From contig NZ_CP132334.1 of assembly GCF_030758415.1 (NCBI RefSeq), positions 3,174,001 to 3,238,000 of the forward strand: a stretch of DNA of 64,000 bases, given 5' to 3'. Position numbers and translations under genes: made by a program. The notes beneath the pieces are model-generated. The model was not told the origin of the DNA. It was given only the letters and a program-made list of their open reading frames with translations, and did no database searches. This document shows, piece after piece, positions 25,078 to 34,224 of the stretch (positions are counted from its first letter, which is position 1; every line of letters begins with the position of its first letter). Origin of the DNA: Parvularcula sp. IMCC14364 (GTDB lineage Bacteria; Pseudomonadota; Alphaproteobacteria; Caulobacterales; Parvularculaceae).

Positions 25078-25178
25078 TGTAAAGCATCCTTTACACCTCT
25101 AGTCAAAAAAATTCAGAACAATGTCTCTGTAAAGCCACCTTTACAGAACAGGATATAGGTTGTCAAGCGAGCTTTACA
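25078..25178 (-). promoter_or_regulatory. Three-operator promoter region of the XRE/CPBP module
   Basis: Three 18-bp dyads of plan TGTAAAG-N4-CTTTACA lie upstream of the gene at 25057: 25078-25095 (perfect), 25128-25145 (perfect) and 25161-25178 (one mismatch, TGTCAAG). On the minus strand TTGACA (25166-25161), a 17-bp spacer and TAAAGG make one possible promoter whose -35 lies in site 3 and whose -10 lies in site 2. TTGACT (25106-25101) with a 17-bp spacer reaches a -10 in site 1. Repression by the XRE protein at 23448 is the simplest model; binding is inferred. Confidence 0.72.
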
Positions 25179-25210
25179 ACGCGCTAGAATTTATTTGCTG
25201 AAATTGTTTG

Positions 25211-25712
25211 TCAGGCACCGGTGCGGTTGGCCGTGACCTGTTTGATGAAGGAATCGATAACCCCTTTCCAGCGGGAGAGGCGGCTGGAAACATGCTCTGT
25301 CGTGACGCCGCCGGTCAGATCAATATGATAGTCGACGCCAATCTGGTTCTTTCCTTCAATAAGGTTAAGCGCGCCCATCAAAATGAGCCTCGTTGAAATT
25401 GTTGACGACCCGGAAGTCACCTGCATTAACCGGACGATTCAGGTCAAAGTTGGCAAAGAAGAGGAGCCGACGGCAGGCCAGAGGGTCTCCGCCGCAATCC
25501 ATGGCGCGAACGACAAAGTTCAGATCACCAGCTGTTCCCATGGCGACCGGCGCGCCAGTGTCGCGATCCGCAATGATACGGCCACCAAATCCGGCATCTG
25601 CCAGCAATTTCTCAATATCATCCCCAGACATGCTGTCTTTTATTTCGGCCGCAGTTGCGCTTCCGGCAAAGACGAAAAGCGTAATGATAACAGATAGAAA
25701 TACCGACTTCAT
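25211..25712 (-). pseudogene. YbjN-domain exported protein, broken by a one-base frameshift
   Basis: The first frame starts at 25712 after CAGGGGG: signal peptide MKSVFLSVIITLFVFAGSATA, cleavage before AEIKDSM, then a YbjN-type domain (GDDIEKLLADAGFGGRI) to NNFNEAHFDGRA and a TAA at 25367-25365. The shifted frame continues with IEGKNQIGVDYHIDLTGGVT and a C-terminal helix, stopping at 25211. Removing one A in GCTTAACC restores GRAYLIEGKNQIGVDYH, the expected family run. So an insertion of one base, or a sequencing error, splits the gene. Intact, it would be a periplasmic protein of about 166 residues. Confidence 0.8.
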
Positions 25713-25921
25713 GGTGAAACCCCCTGATAGATACCCAACTTCAGGGTACACTGGCTCAAAAACAGCCTCTTTGTCCATGGGTGATTGATCTCGCGATGGC
25801 GGTCTTGTCCATCACAAAAAACAGCCATTGGGGCTGTATGCACCGGAAAACAGGTGTAACGCGTTGACAGTCAGGGCTTCTCATCTATTTTCTGCCCTCG
25901 AGGGATTTCAACAAGGTTCAC

Positions 25922-26320
25922 ATGGCCAATCACGCAACTGCACCCGTTTCACCCCATCTTCAAATCTGGCGCTGGACTGTCACCATGGCAGCTTCGATTT
26001 TTCAGCGTGTAACCGGTGTCGCTCAATATTTCGGCGCTATCCTGCTGACGATCTGGCTGGCGTCTGCTGCCATGGGTGACCAGGCGTTCAATACAGTGCA
26101 GTCACTATTCGCCTCGCCATTGGGTACGATCGTTCTGTTTGGCTATTCCTGGTCAATCTCATTTCACCTGATTAATGGATTGCGCTTTCTTTTTTGGGAT
26201 GCCGGCTACGGATTTAAAATCAAGACCGCAAACCTCACCGGCTGGCTCGCATTTGGTGGTTCAATCATCTTAACGGCAATCATCTGGGCCGTGGTTATTT
26301 TAACTGGCGGGGGGAGCTGA
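25922..26320 (+). CDS. sdhC: Succinate dehydrogenase cytochrome b556 subunit
   Basis: 132 residues with three helices. Motifs are SPHLQIWRWTVTMAASIFQRVTGV, with the Ser/Arg quinone-site region near the start, and SFHLINGLRFLFWD, whose His is the heme b ligand. It anchors complex II in the inner membrane and helps form the ubiquinone site. AAGG lies before the ATG. First gene of sdhCDAB, with sdhD three bases after it. Confidence 0.95.
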   Translation: MANHATAPVSPHLQIWRWTVTMAASIFQRVTGVAQYFGAILLTIWLASAAMGDQAFNTVQSLFASPLGTIVLFGYSWSISFHLINGLRFLFWDAGYGFKIKTANLTGWLAFGGSIILTAIIWAVVILTGGGS

Positions 26321-26323
26321 GAC

Positions 26324-26662
26324 ATGGCTGAAAAAGGTACGCCGCATTTCATTTTTCAGCGCGTTACGGCGCTTGTCATGGTGCCGCTGACGGTCTGGTT
26401 TGTCGCCTCACTCATCGCACATTCCGGTGACTCCCGGATGGAGCTGATGGAATGGATCGCCCACTGGCATGTGGCTGTGCCATTGTCCATTCTGCTGCTG
26501 GCCGGGTTTTTTCACATGCGGCTGGGCATTGAGGTGGTCATTGATGACTACATCCACAAACCCGATACGCGCGGGATGCTGCATTTCCTCAATACACTCT
26601 TTGCCCTGATCCTTGGCGCGATCGCCGTATGGTCGGTCATCGCCATTACCCTGATCGTTTGA
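26324..26662 (+). CDS. sdhD: Succinate dehydrogenase membrane anchor subunit
   Basis: 112 residues and three helices. QRVTALVMVPLTVWF opens the first helix, and GFFHMRLGIEVVIDDYIH carries the second heme-ligand His and the Asp-Tyr pair near the quinone pocket. It pairs with SdhC as the anchor of complex II. It follows sdhC by three bases and precedes sdhA by 21. Confidence 0.94.
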   Translation: MAEKGTPHFIFQRVTALVMVPLTVWFVASLIAHSGDSRMELMEWIAHWHVAVPLSILLLAGFFHMRLGIEVVIDDYIHKPDTRGMLHFLNTLFALILGAIAVWSVIAITLIV

Positions 26663-26683
26663 TCTCTGACAAAAGGCTTTTGA

Positions 26684-28498
26684 ATGAGCGCTTCTTATAC
26701 ATATGTGGACCATGCTTATGACGTGGTGGTGGTCGGTGCTGGTGGCGCTGGCCTGCGGGCGACGTTGGGCATGGCTGAGCAGGGGCTCAGCACCGCCTGT
26801 ATCACCAAGGTTTTTCCGACCCGGTCCCACACGGTTGCAGCACAAGGCGGTATCGCAGCATCCCTCACGAACATGACGCCGGATTCCTGGCAATGGCATA
26901 TGTATGATACCGTCAAGGGGTCTGACTGGCTCGGTGATGTGGATGCGATGCAATATCTTGCCATGGAAGCGCCACAGGCTGTTTACGAACTGGAGCATTA
27001 CGGTGTCCCGTTCAGCCGGACAGAAGATGGCAAAATCTATCAGCGCCCTTTTGGCGGCCACATGCAGAATTATGGCGAAGGCCCGCCTGTGCAGCGCACC
27101 TGTGCCGCCGCAGACCGGACAGGTCATGCGATCCTGCATACACTGTACGGACAGTCTCTCAAAAATAACGCCAAATTCTTCATTGAGTATTTCGCGCTTG
27201 ACCTGATCATGTCTGATGACGGCCAGTGTACTGGTGTTGTGGCCTGGAATCTGGATGACGGAACCATCCACCGCTTCAGCGCCAAGATGGTGGTGCTGGC
27301 AACCGGCGGTTATGGTCGTTCGTACTTCTCAGCGACTTCAGCCCACACTTGCACCGGGGATGGCGGTGGCATGATTGCCCGCGCCGGGCTGCCGCTTCAG
27401 GATATGGAGTTTGTGCAGTTCCACCCGACGGGGATTTATGGCTCCGGCTGCCTGATTACAGAAGGTGCCAGAGGTGAGGGTGGGTATCTGACCAATTCAG
27501 AAGGCGAACGGTTCATGGAGCGTTATGCGCCGAACGCCAAAGACCTTGCGTCTCGCGACGTGGTCTCGCGATGTATGACAATCGAGATTCGTGAAGGCCG
27601 GGGCGTTGGTAAGGATGGTGACCACATCCATCTCAACCTAAACCATATCCCGGCTGATGTTCTGGCGGAGCGTCTTCCCGGCATCTCGGAGTCGGCGAAG
27701 ATTTTTGCCGGCGTGGATGTCACCAAGGAACCGATACCTGTTCTCCCGACGGTCCATTACAATATGGGGGGCATCCCGACCAATTACTGGGGGGAAGTCC
27801 TCAACCCGACGCCGAATGATCCGGACGCTGTAGCCCCTGGCCTGATGGCAGTGGGTGAGGCGGGCTGTGCTTCTGTGCATGGGGCAAACCGTCTTGGGTC
27901 GAACTCATTGATTGATCTGGTTGTGTTTGGTCGTGCGGCGGCTATCAGGGCCAATGATGTGGTTGACAAGGATGCCGCAATCCCTGCCCTAAACGAAGCT
28001 GCCTGTGACAGGATCATGGGGCATTTCGATCAGGTCCGACATGCAAAGGGGAGTACCGCAACTGCGGACCTTCGTACCCGAATGCAAAAAATCATGCAGG
28101 AAGATGCAGCGGTGTTCCGCACACAGGAAACCCTCGAACAGGGCTGTCGCCGTATGGATGAAGCATGGTCCGGCCTGTCTGATTTGCATGTTACGGACAA
28201 ATCTCTGATCTGGAATACAGATCTAATGGAGACTCTTGAACTGGAAAACCTGATGGCCAATGCCATTACCACGGTTTATTCAGCAGAGGCCCGCAAGGAA
28301 AGTCGCGGCGCTCATGCAAGGGAAGATTACAAAGACGGCGAGATGGATGGCCGTGACGATGCAAACTGGCGCAAGCATACCCTGTCCTGGGTGAATACTG
28401 AGGGTAAAGTCGATCTGGATTACCGTCCTGTGCACACAGACCTCATTGCTGACGGTATCGAGATTGCAAAAATTGCTCCCAAAGCACGCGTTTACTGA
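26684..28498 (+). CDS. sdhA: Succinate dehydrogenase flavoprotein subunit
   Basis: 604 residues. It oxidises succinate to fumarate in the TCA cycle. The FAD Rossmann motif is [12 protein letters not shown] near residue 15, the covalent-FAD His is in [11 protein letters not shown] near residue 47, and substrate/catalytic segments are [24 protein letters not shown] and the proton-relay Arg region [10 protein letters not shown]-like ([12 protein letters not shown]). [11 protein letters not shown] binds FAD near the C-terminal part. Length is typical. Confidence 0.98.
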   Translation: MSASYTYVDHAYDVVVVGAGGAGLRATLGMAEQGLSTACITKVFPTRSHTVAAQGGIAASLTNMTPDSWQWHMYDTVKGSDWLGDVDAMQYLAMEAPQAVYELEHYGVPFSRTEDGKIYQRPFGGHMQNYGEGPPVQRTCAAADRTGHAILHTLYGQSLKNNAKFFIEYFALDLIMSDDGQCTGVVAWNLDDGTIHRFSAKMVVLATGGYGRSYFSATSAHTCTGDGGGMIARAGLPLQDMEFVQFHPTGIYGSGCLITEGARGEGGYLTNSEGERFMERYAPNAKDLASRDVVSRCMTIEIREGRGVGKDGDHIHLNLNHIPADVLAERLPGISESAKIFAGVDVTKEPIPVLPTVHYNMGGIPTNYWGEVLNPTPNDPDAVAPGLMAVGEAGCASVHGANRLGSNSLIDLVVFGRAAAIRANDVVDKDAAIPALNEAACDRIMGHFDQVRHAKGSTATADLRTRMQKIMQEDAAVFRTQETLEQGCRRMDEAWSGLSDLHVTDKSLIWNTDLMETLELENLMANAITTVYSAEARKESRGAHAREDYKDGEMDGRDDANWRKHTLSWVNTEGKVDLDYRPVHTDLIADGIEIAKIAPKARVY

Positions 28499-28509
28499 GG
28501 AACAGGATC

Positions 28510-29307
28510 ATGGTTGAGCTGACACTGCCGAAAAATTCCAAGGTTAAAAAGGGCAAAACCTGGCCAAAGCCGGAAGGTGCCGCGAATTTACGCGAATATC
28601 GTGTCTATCGCTGGTCACCTGATGATGATGAAAATCCACAGGTCGACACTTATTATGTTGATACGGACGATTGTGGCCCCATGATCCTGGATGCGCTTTT
28701 GTGGATCAAGAGCAATATTGACCCGACATTGACCCTGCGCCGTTCTTGCCGCGAGGGTATCTGCGGTTCCTGCGCGATGAATATTGACGGCGGCAACACG
28801 CTGGCTTGTACCAAGGGTACGGATGAAGTCGGGCGCGGTCCAATCGCTGTCTACCCGTTGCCGCATCAACCGGTCGTCAAGGATCTGGTAACGGATTTGA
28901 CCAATTTTTATGAGCAACACGCCTCAATTCAGCCTTTCCTGCAAGCGTCAGAGACCCCTGAAACAGAACATCTGCAGACCCCTGAAGACCGGGAAAAGCT
29001 GGATGGTCTCTATGAATGCATCCTGTGTGCATCCTGCTCTACGTCCTGCCCGTCTTACTGGTGGAATGGCAGCACGGAAGATGGCAAGAACGAGTATCTT
29101 GGTCCGGCAGCACTCTTACAGGCCTACCGCTGGCTGGTGGATTCGCGCGATGATGAGCGCAATCGTCGTCTGGATTTTCTTGAAGACAACTTTTCTCTAT
29201 ACCGTTGCCACACGATCATGAACTGTGCCCAGGTCTGCCCAAAAGGGTTGAACCCCGCAGAAGCCATCGCAGGCATCAAGCGGATGATGGTTGAGCGATC
29301 CCGCTAG
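28510..29307 (+). CDS. sdhB: Succinate dehydrogenase iron-sulfur subunit
   Basis: 265 residues. The [2Fe-2S] site is [21 protein letters not shown], the [4Fe-4S] site [12 protein letters not shown] and the [3Fe-4S] site [17 protein letters not shown]. It relays electrons from FAD to ubiquinone. Last gene of sdhCDAB; the downstream neighbour is convergent. Confidence 0.98.
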   Translation: MVELTLPKNSKVKKGKTWPKPEGAANLREYRVYRWSPDDDENPQVDTYYVDTDDCGPMILDALLWIKSNIDPTLTLRRSCREGICGSCAMNIDGGNTLACTKGTDEVGRGPIAVYPLPHQPVVKDLVTDLTNFYEQHASIQPFLQASETPETEHLQTPEDREKLDGLYECILCASCSTSCPSYWWNGSTEDGKNEYLGPAALLQAYRWLVDSRDDERNRRLDFLEDNFSLYRCHTIMNCAQVCPKGLNPAEAIAGIKRMMVERSR

Positions 29308-29330
29308 AGAAATATATCAGATCAAAACCA

Positions 29331-29954
29331 TCAGGCGAAGGCAGGCTGTGAGATTGTCGGAGATGTCCTGCGTCTGCCTGCATTGCGGCGTTTGGCGACT
29401 TTCAGTTGCCAGGCGATGAAAGCAAAGCCGATCAACATCATGGCCCATGTGCCGGGTTCCGGCGTGGCGGCTACCATGTTGGCCGTCAGGTCTACACTGT
29501 CCACCTGGATCGACTGACCGGACTCGAAGTTGTAAACGATAAATGTGTCGCAGCCGCCGATTGACACGCAGAAGTCCGAGAGCCTCTGGCTGACGATATT
29601 GTTTGCGCCGTTGACTGCTTCAAAGAAGGTCGTGCGCAGTTGTGAAAACCCGCCGCTGCCGTTGGTGGTGCCCGCGAAAATGGCGAGCGTTGTCGAGCCG
29701 GTAAGGCCACTCAGTTCCACGGTAATATCGAAAGCGTTGAATAGCGCGTCTGTCTGATAGGCGATCCAGCCAAAAGGCGCGAGCGTGGCTGAGTTGCCAT
29801 CTGCAGCCCCGAGTGAGAAACCCGGATTATCAACCGGTCGACCATTGGCGCTGGCCAGTTCGCTGGTGTTGTAGATAACCGTCTCCGCGTGGGCTGGCAT
29901 AGCCATGAGACCGCTGAGGACGGCAAGGCCGACGATGATAAATGACTTACGCAT
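29331..29954 (-). CDS. PEP-CTERM sorting-domain exported protein
   Basis: From the ATG at 29954 there are 207 residues: signal peptide MRKSFIIVGLAVLSGLMAMPAHA, a beta-rich body, and the C-terminal PEP-CTERM module ATPEPGTWAMMLIGFAFIAWQL with the Arg-rich end KVAKRRNAGRRR. Such proteins are cleaved and sorted by an exosortase, often with exopolysaccharide export. No exosortase is in this window. The body has one Cys pair (CVSIGGC) and no recognised catalytic site. Start choice is uncertain (GTG at 29966). Confidence 0.82.
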   Translation of the reverse strand: MRKSFIIVGLAVLSGLMAMPAHAETVIYNTSELASANGRPVDNPGFSLGAADGNSATLAPFGWIAYQTDALFNAFDITVELSGLTGSTTLAIFAGTTNGSGGFSQLRTTFFEAVNGANNIVSQRLSDFCVSIGGCDTFIVYNFESGQSIQVDSVDLTANMVAATPEPGTWAMMLIGFAFIAWQLKVAKRRNAGRRRTSPTISQPAFA

Positions 29955-30142
29955 AATACTGTACACACTCTTCTGGCCAGCAGACGCACCACTGGCATGT
30001 GATGGTGATACCGCAAGCGTGTAAAATTGCTGTTACGCGCTCCCGTAAAATTTTAGATTTCTGATGTTATGGAAATTCCGCACAGGAGGCTGGATAGCAC
30101 GAAGCAGATGTCGCATAAGTTGGCCTGATAAAGGAGAGACGT

Positions 30143-30760
30143 ATGATTCTAGTCCATCATTTGCGTGTCGGGCGTTCTGTTTTTACGGTCTGGCTACTGG
30201 AAGAACTTGGCCTTGACTATGAACTGAAAATTTATATCCGCAATGAGCAGGGGCGCGCGCAGGCAGACCTGAAGGTGGCGCACCCGCTGGGCAAGTCCCC
30301 GGTTATTGAGGATCAGGGCATGGTGATCGCAGAATCCGGGGCCATCGCCACCTACCTGATCGACACATATGACACTGATGGCTTGCTGAAACCTGCCGCA
30401 GGTGATGTTGCTGCACATGTTGAGTGGACCCAGTGGCTGCATTATTCGGAGGCCTCGGCCTTTGCGCCCTTACTGCTGAAACTGCTGTTGATGCGCGAAG
30501 CAACACCGCACCCGCCATTGATTTCCGGCTTTGCTACGGGGGAGGTTGCCCTGCACCTGACATATCTGCAGGACTTTCTGGGGGATAAGGAATTCATTCT
30601 TGGGGACAGGTTACAGGCGCCTGACTTTGGTATTACTTATATCTGTCAGATGGCGGAACGTCTTGGTGAAATTGCGCCGTACCCGAAATTGAAAGCCTAT
30701 CTTGATCGGCAGACGGCGCGCCCGGCCTTCCAGCGCGCCGTGGAAAAAACCGGCGGCTAG
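30143..30760 (+). CDS. Glutathione S-transferase family protein
   Basis: 205 residues with an N-terminal thioredoxin-like domain (LVHHLRVGRSVFTVWLLEELGLDYEL, GKSPVIEDQGMVIAESGAIATYLI) and a C-terminal helical domain. The ESGAI segment binds glutathione. GshB elsewhere in the window would supply the cofactor. It is followed after 26 bp by an ArsC-like gene in the same direction, so they may share a transcript. Confidence 0.9.
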   Translation: MILVHHLRVGRSVFTVWLLEELGLDYELKIYIRNEQGRAQADLKVAHPLGKSPVIEDQGMVIAESGAIATYLIDTYDTDGLLKPAAGDVAAHVEWTQWLHYSEASAFAPLLLKLLLMREATPHPPLISGFATGEVALHLTYLQDFLGDKEFILGDRLQAPDFGITYICQMAERLGEIAPYPKLKAYLDRQTARPAFQRAVEKTGG

Positions 30761-30786
30761 AACGCGACATTGACAGGAAAACTATC

Positions 30787-31242
30787 ATGAAAAACATGCT
30801 CTTTCTTTGCACGGGCAATTCCGCCCGTTCAGTGTTGTCTGAATGCTGGCTCAACCATGTCGGGGGAGATAAGTGGCGCGGATTTTCCGCTGGCTCACAC
30901 CCGACGGGAACACCTAATCCGTATGCGCTGAAAACACTGGAAAAGCATGACATTGCAGCTGTCGCCGGGGAAGGCGGCCCGGTGCGATCCAAAAGCTGGG
31001 ATGAATTTGCCCTGCCAGATGCGCCGTTAATGGATGTGGTCGTCACTGTTTGTGATAATGCAGCGGGTGAGGTCTGTCCCGTCTGGCCGGTTCGTGCTGG
31101 TGGTGCGCCACCCGTCAAACTCCATTGGGCGTATCCTGACCCGGCGGCTGTACCGGGTAGTGATGAAGAGATTCTGGCTGCCTTTGAGGAAGTTTTCAAG
31201 GATATCCGTGAGCGGATTGGTACTTATGTGAGTGAGCATTAA
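30787..31242 (+). CDS. ArsC-like low-molecular-weight phosphatase (arsenate reductase type)
   Basis: 151 residues. The P-loop CTGNSARS (Cys8, Arg14) and the Asp in YPDPAAVPG fit the LMW phosphatase fold. The pair CDNAAGEVC provides the two further Cys used by thioredoxin-coupled arsenate reductases. Members reduce arsenate to arsenite. No arsR or arsenite pump gene is adjacent, so a role in arsenic resistance is likely only by family. Confidence 0.82.
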   Translation: MKNMLFLCTGNSARSVLSECWLNHVGGDKWRGFSAGSHPTGTPNPYALKTLEKHDIAAVAGEGGPVRSKSWDEFALPDAPLMDVVVTVCDNAAGEVCPVWPVRAGGAPPVKLHWAYPDPAAVPGSDEEILAAFEEVFKDIRERIGTYVSEH

Positions 31243-31307
31243 AGCGAGATGCTCTGGATATACTTATCCGCGCGATCTCGCTGCGAGAGGGCAGAGTTGA
31301 AGCCTGA

Positions 31308-32162
31308 TCAGTCTGTGTCTCTTTCTGCAATGGTGATGCGGTGTAACAGACGGTCATATCCCTCATAGCCGCTGGTGGCCTTGTGAAGGACGCTGCGATT
31401 ATCCCACATAATGAGCATGTTCTCCTGCCATTTATGGGTATAGACGAAGGCGTCCTGTGTTTGCCAGGCGCTAAGTTCTGACAACAGGACAAGGGACTCA
31501 TCCGGGCGCATCCCTTCAACGCCAATGACATAGGCACCGATGGTGCCAAAAATTCCCGGTCTGCCTGTTTCAGGGTGCTGACGGATCAAAGGGTGCGACT
31601 GCTGTTCCAGTGCTTTGTCAGATGGCCGAATATCCATGCTGCGCCCCTTCTCCTTATCGCTGTCACCATACGCACCCCCTTTGGCATAGCCAAGGGCGGC
31701 AGAGTGAATCCCCGTGCGCAGGGCAATTTTTTCACGCAGCCCGTGTGGCATCTTCTCCAGTGCAAGGTGCTGGTTCGCGAAAAGTGTATCGCCGCCTATC
31801 GGGGGAATTTTAATGCCATATAATATCGTAGCTGCGGGCGGGTGTGCCTGAAAACTCCAGTCCGTATGCCACACATCAGCAAAGATCGGAGTTGTTTCGT
31901 CGGCACCCCGTTTGATGGCGGCGATGTGAGTGCGTCCCGCGATTGGCCCAAAGAAAGTATCTTCGCCGAAGTCACCGAAATAAAGGGCAAAGCGCTCCAG
32001 GTCATCATCAGACAGTTTCTGGTCCGGGAAACTCACCACATGATGTGTCAGCCAGGCATCACGGATTTCACGCACTGTCTCTGGTGTTAGCGGTTGTGAG
32101 ATATCCAGGCCTGTAATTTCCGCACCGCAGGCTGTGCCAGATGGCGTGACTTTTATGGACAT
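31308..32162 (-). CDS. TauD/TfdA family 2-oxoglutarate dioxygenase
   Basis: 284 residues after AAGGAAGG. Iron ligands are H-x-D in VWHTDWSF (about residue 100) and the distal His in RLLHRITIAERD with the 2OG-binding Arg. The N-terminus (MSIKVTPSGTACGAEITGLDISQPL) is typical of TauD. Family members release sulfite from taurine or hydroxylate 2,4-D, carnitine precursors and other carboxylates. No transporter neighbours, so substrate is open. Confidence 0.9.
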   Translation of the reverse strand: MSIKVTPSGTACGAEITGLDISQPLTPETVREIRDAWLTHHVVSFPDQKLSDDDLERFALYFGDFGEDTFFGPIAGRTHIAAIKRGADETTPIFADVWHTDWSFQAHPPAATILYGIKIPPIGGDTLFANQHLALEKMPHGLREKIALRTGIHSAALGYAKGGAYGDSDKEKGRSMDIRPSDKALEQQSHPLIRQHPETGRPGIFGTIGAYVIGVEGMRPDESLVLLSELSAWQTQDAFVYTHKWQENMLIMWDNRSVLHKATSGYEGYDRLLHRITIAERDTD

Positions 32163-32268
32163 GAAACCTTCCTTTTGGGGGCAGGCTACCGTCCCTTCGC
32201 CGTGCCAGCAAGGTGCCCTGCAATCGCACTAGGCTGGCAGCGATGCGCTGGCTACCACTTGGCCTGCG

Positions 32269-34101
32269 TTATTCAGCTTCATCCGTACTGCCGGAGACCC
32301 GCATCTGCGCGCGGGCAGTGTTGGGGCCATCGAGGAAAATGACCTGCTGATTGCCGATATCGAGCGTGCGATATGTTACCGTGCCCGGCGTGGCCTCGCC
32401 TGAGCGCAGGCTTTCGAAAAGCGCGTCCTGATCTGCCGATGGAACAGGTAGCTGGGCACCATAAAGCGTCCGCCAGACATTTTCTTCCTGGTAAAGAAGT
32501 TGGGTATTGATGGTATCCGTTTCTCTGCCCCAGGTCGAGAAGAGAACATATTGATCTGTATCCAGCTCAAAGGCCTGCGTTCTCAGAAGCAGGCAGCGCC
32601 CGGCACGCGTCTCGGCACCGCAGGTGTTCGAAATCAGTCTTTCTTCTTCCAGAAAGGACACAAGATCTGCTGTCAGTTTGTGGTTGGCAGGCACCAGTTC
32701 CAGCCTGCCTCGCTCGATGAGGCTTGTCAGGCGGTCTCTGTCTCTGACGCTTTCCCGGCGGAACGCATAGCGGCTTTGAGCATTCTCAACGCGGTTGATC
32801 TCGGCAAGGATGATTTCACGATTAGGCAGATTTTCATCTTCTTTCAGTTGTTGCAAAGCCCTTTTACCGGCGCTGCCAAGATCAAACTGAAAGTATGCAT
32901 AATCAAACTCCTCAGCGCTGATACGGCCATCTTTCAGCCGGGCCACTTGGTCAGCGGCACTGATAGCCCAGGTATTGAGGATGGGTGTCTGCACGAGCAC
33001 CGCGACGCTAAACAGAATGCCCGCAAGAACAATATTTGCCTGTCTCAGGAAGCCATATCCTTCCCGGCGCAGGGCGCTGACAGACCAGACAATGGCATAG
33101 GCGCTAGCAAACAGGACGATGATAAGAGCGTAAATCCGCGCAACTGTGAGGCCATATTCCGACAGGCGCAAATACATTGCGTATAAGGCAAATATGGCGA
33201 GTAGAGGCAATACGAATGCCTGCAGGCGGACAGACCAGCGCAGGATGGTACTGTCCGGGCGTCCTTCATCTCCGATTACGGCATTGCTCAGTATAACGGC
33301 CATGGCAATGGCTGACACCATCAGTGTTGCCGCGCTCCAGCCTTCCCATAACTGGTCAAGGCCGGAAAGAAGTGCAGATACGGCAAACAGTACCGTGGCA
33401 GACGCGAGTATCGGCGAGAGCACTTTCAACAGGGCAAAAAGAACATTGCGCAGGGCAAGGACAATACCCTCCCGCTCGCGCACAATACCAATGGCCGCGC
33501 CCATGGCCCCGAATGTTGCCGGGAAGGCGAAGTGGGCATCAAAAAAGATATCCTCGAACAAGTCTATCCCGATCAGATTGAACAGTGCCGCCCAGATGCC
33601 CAACACGGCCCAGAAGGCGAGCGTAAACAAGCCTGCCGCCGCTCCAATGACAGGCAGATTCCAGGCAAATTCAAACAGAGAGGGGTAATGATTGGCGGGT
33701 TGCTGTCGCTCAAAAACTGTTCGGAAAAATGGTACGGCGATATAGCAGATCAACAGATTGGCAAAAAAGCTGACAGCCAGAACGGCTTCTGTGCTCTCGC
33801 CCGGATTGCCGAATGAGGCTTCTGCCAGAAAATATAAAACCGCTATGGCGAGCCCCAATATGCCGGCAAAGAGCCCCGCTTTCAGGCGCATGCCGATTGT
33901 TGTGGTGAGGAAGTGGGCGGCGGGGGCCACAAGGGCAAAGAACAGGAGCGCAACAACAAGCGGCGGCGGTGCATCCTGGTCTGCCTGCTCTATCAGGCCC
34001 CAGACAGCAAGGCCTTGTATGATACCCGGCAGGAGAAACAGCAGCGCGGCCTCTCTCGGGTTTTTGTAGATCTCGCCTGAGGGCCTGTTTGCCTCTGCCA
34101 T
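32269..34101 (-). CDS. DUF4153 multi-pass membrane protein
   Basis: 610 residues. The first 390 hold about eleven hydrophobic helices; the last 220 are soluble and charged (DQVARLKDGRISAEEFDYAYFQFDLGSAGKRAL). This plan, and segments such as FEDIFFDAHFAFPATFGAMGA and LILRWSVRLQAFVLPLLAI, match DUF4153, an uncharacterised inner-membrane family common in alphaproteobacteria. It lies alone between TauD and aceA. Confidence 0.82.
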   Translation of the reverse strand: MAEANRPSGEIYKNPREAALLFLLPGIIQGLAVWGLIEQADQDAPPPLVVALLFFALVAPAAHFLTTTIGMRLKAGLFAGILGLAIAVLYFLAEASFGNPGESTEAVLAVSFFANLLICYIAVPFFRTVFERQQPANHYPSLFEFAWNLPVIGAAAGLFTLAFWAVLGIWAALFNLIGIDLFEDIFFDAHFAFPATFGAMGAAIGIVREREGIVLALRNVLFALLKVLSPILASATVLFAVSALLSGLDQLWEGWSAATLMVSAIAMAVILSNAVIGDEGRPDSTILRWSVRLQAFVLPLLAIFALYAMYLRLSEYGLTVARIYALIIVLFASAYAIVWSVSALRREGYGFLRQANIVLAGILFSVAVLVQTPILNTWAISAADQVARLKDGRISAEEFDYAYFQFDLGSAGKRALQQLKEDENLPNREIILAEINRVENAQSRYAFRRESVRDRDRLTSLIERGRLELVPANHKLTADLVSFLEEERLISNTCGAETRAGRCLLLRTQAFELDTDQYVLFSTWGRETDTINTQLLYQEENVWRTLYGAQLPVPSADQDALFESLRSGEATPGTVTYRTLDIGNQQVIFLDGPNTARAQMRVSGSTDEAE

Positions 34102-34168
34102 CGCTGGTCTCCATCAATTTACACCGATCATGCCTGCTTTAGTGGCTAAATTGAAGCGTTGGCATGAC

Positions 34169-34201
34169 AAAAAAGCGCCCGGGGATTTCTCCCGCGGGCG
34201 C
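34169..34201 (-). terminator. Rho-independent terminator of aceA
   Basis: Read on the minus strand, GCGCCCG and CGGGCGC (34201-34195 and 34181-34175) form the stem, with an inner GGGA/TCCC pair, followed by six T (34174-34169). It starts 24 bp after the aceA stop. Confidence 0.88.
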
Positions 34202-34224
34202 CTGTTCTGCGTAGGCTGAACGGA

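Noticed and set aside
25816-25837. A-run followed by ACAGCC...GGCTGT, a minus-strand terminator-like hairpin upstream of sdhC
   Set aside because: No minus-strand gene lies upstream that would need it; the stem is only six pairs. Left out of the features.
26408-27271. 287-codon minus-strand frame opposite sdhD/sdhA
   Set aside because: sdhD and sdhA are certain; the antisense translation matches nothing.
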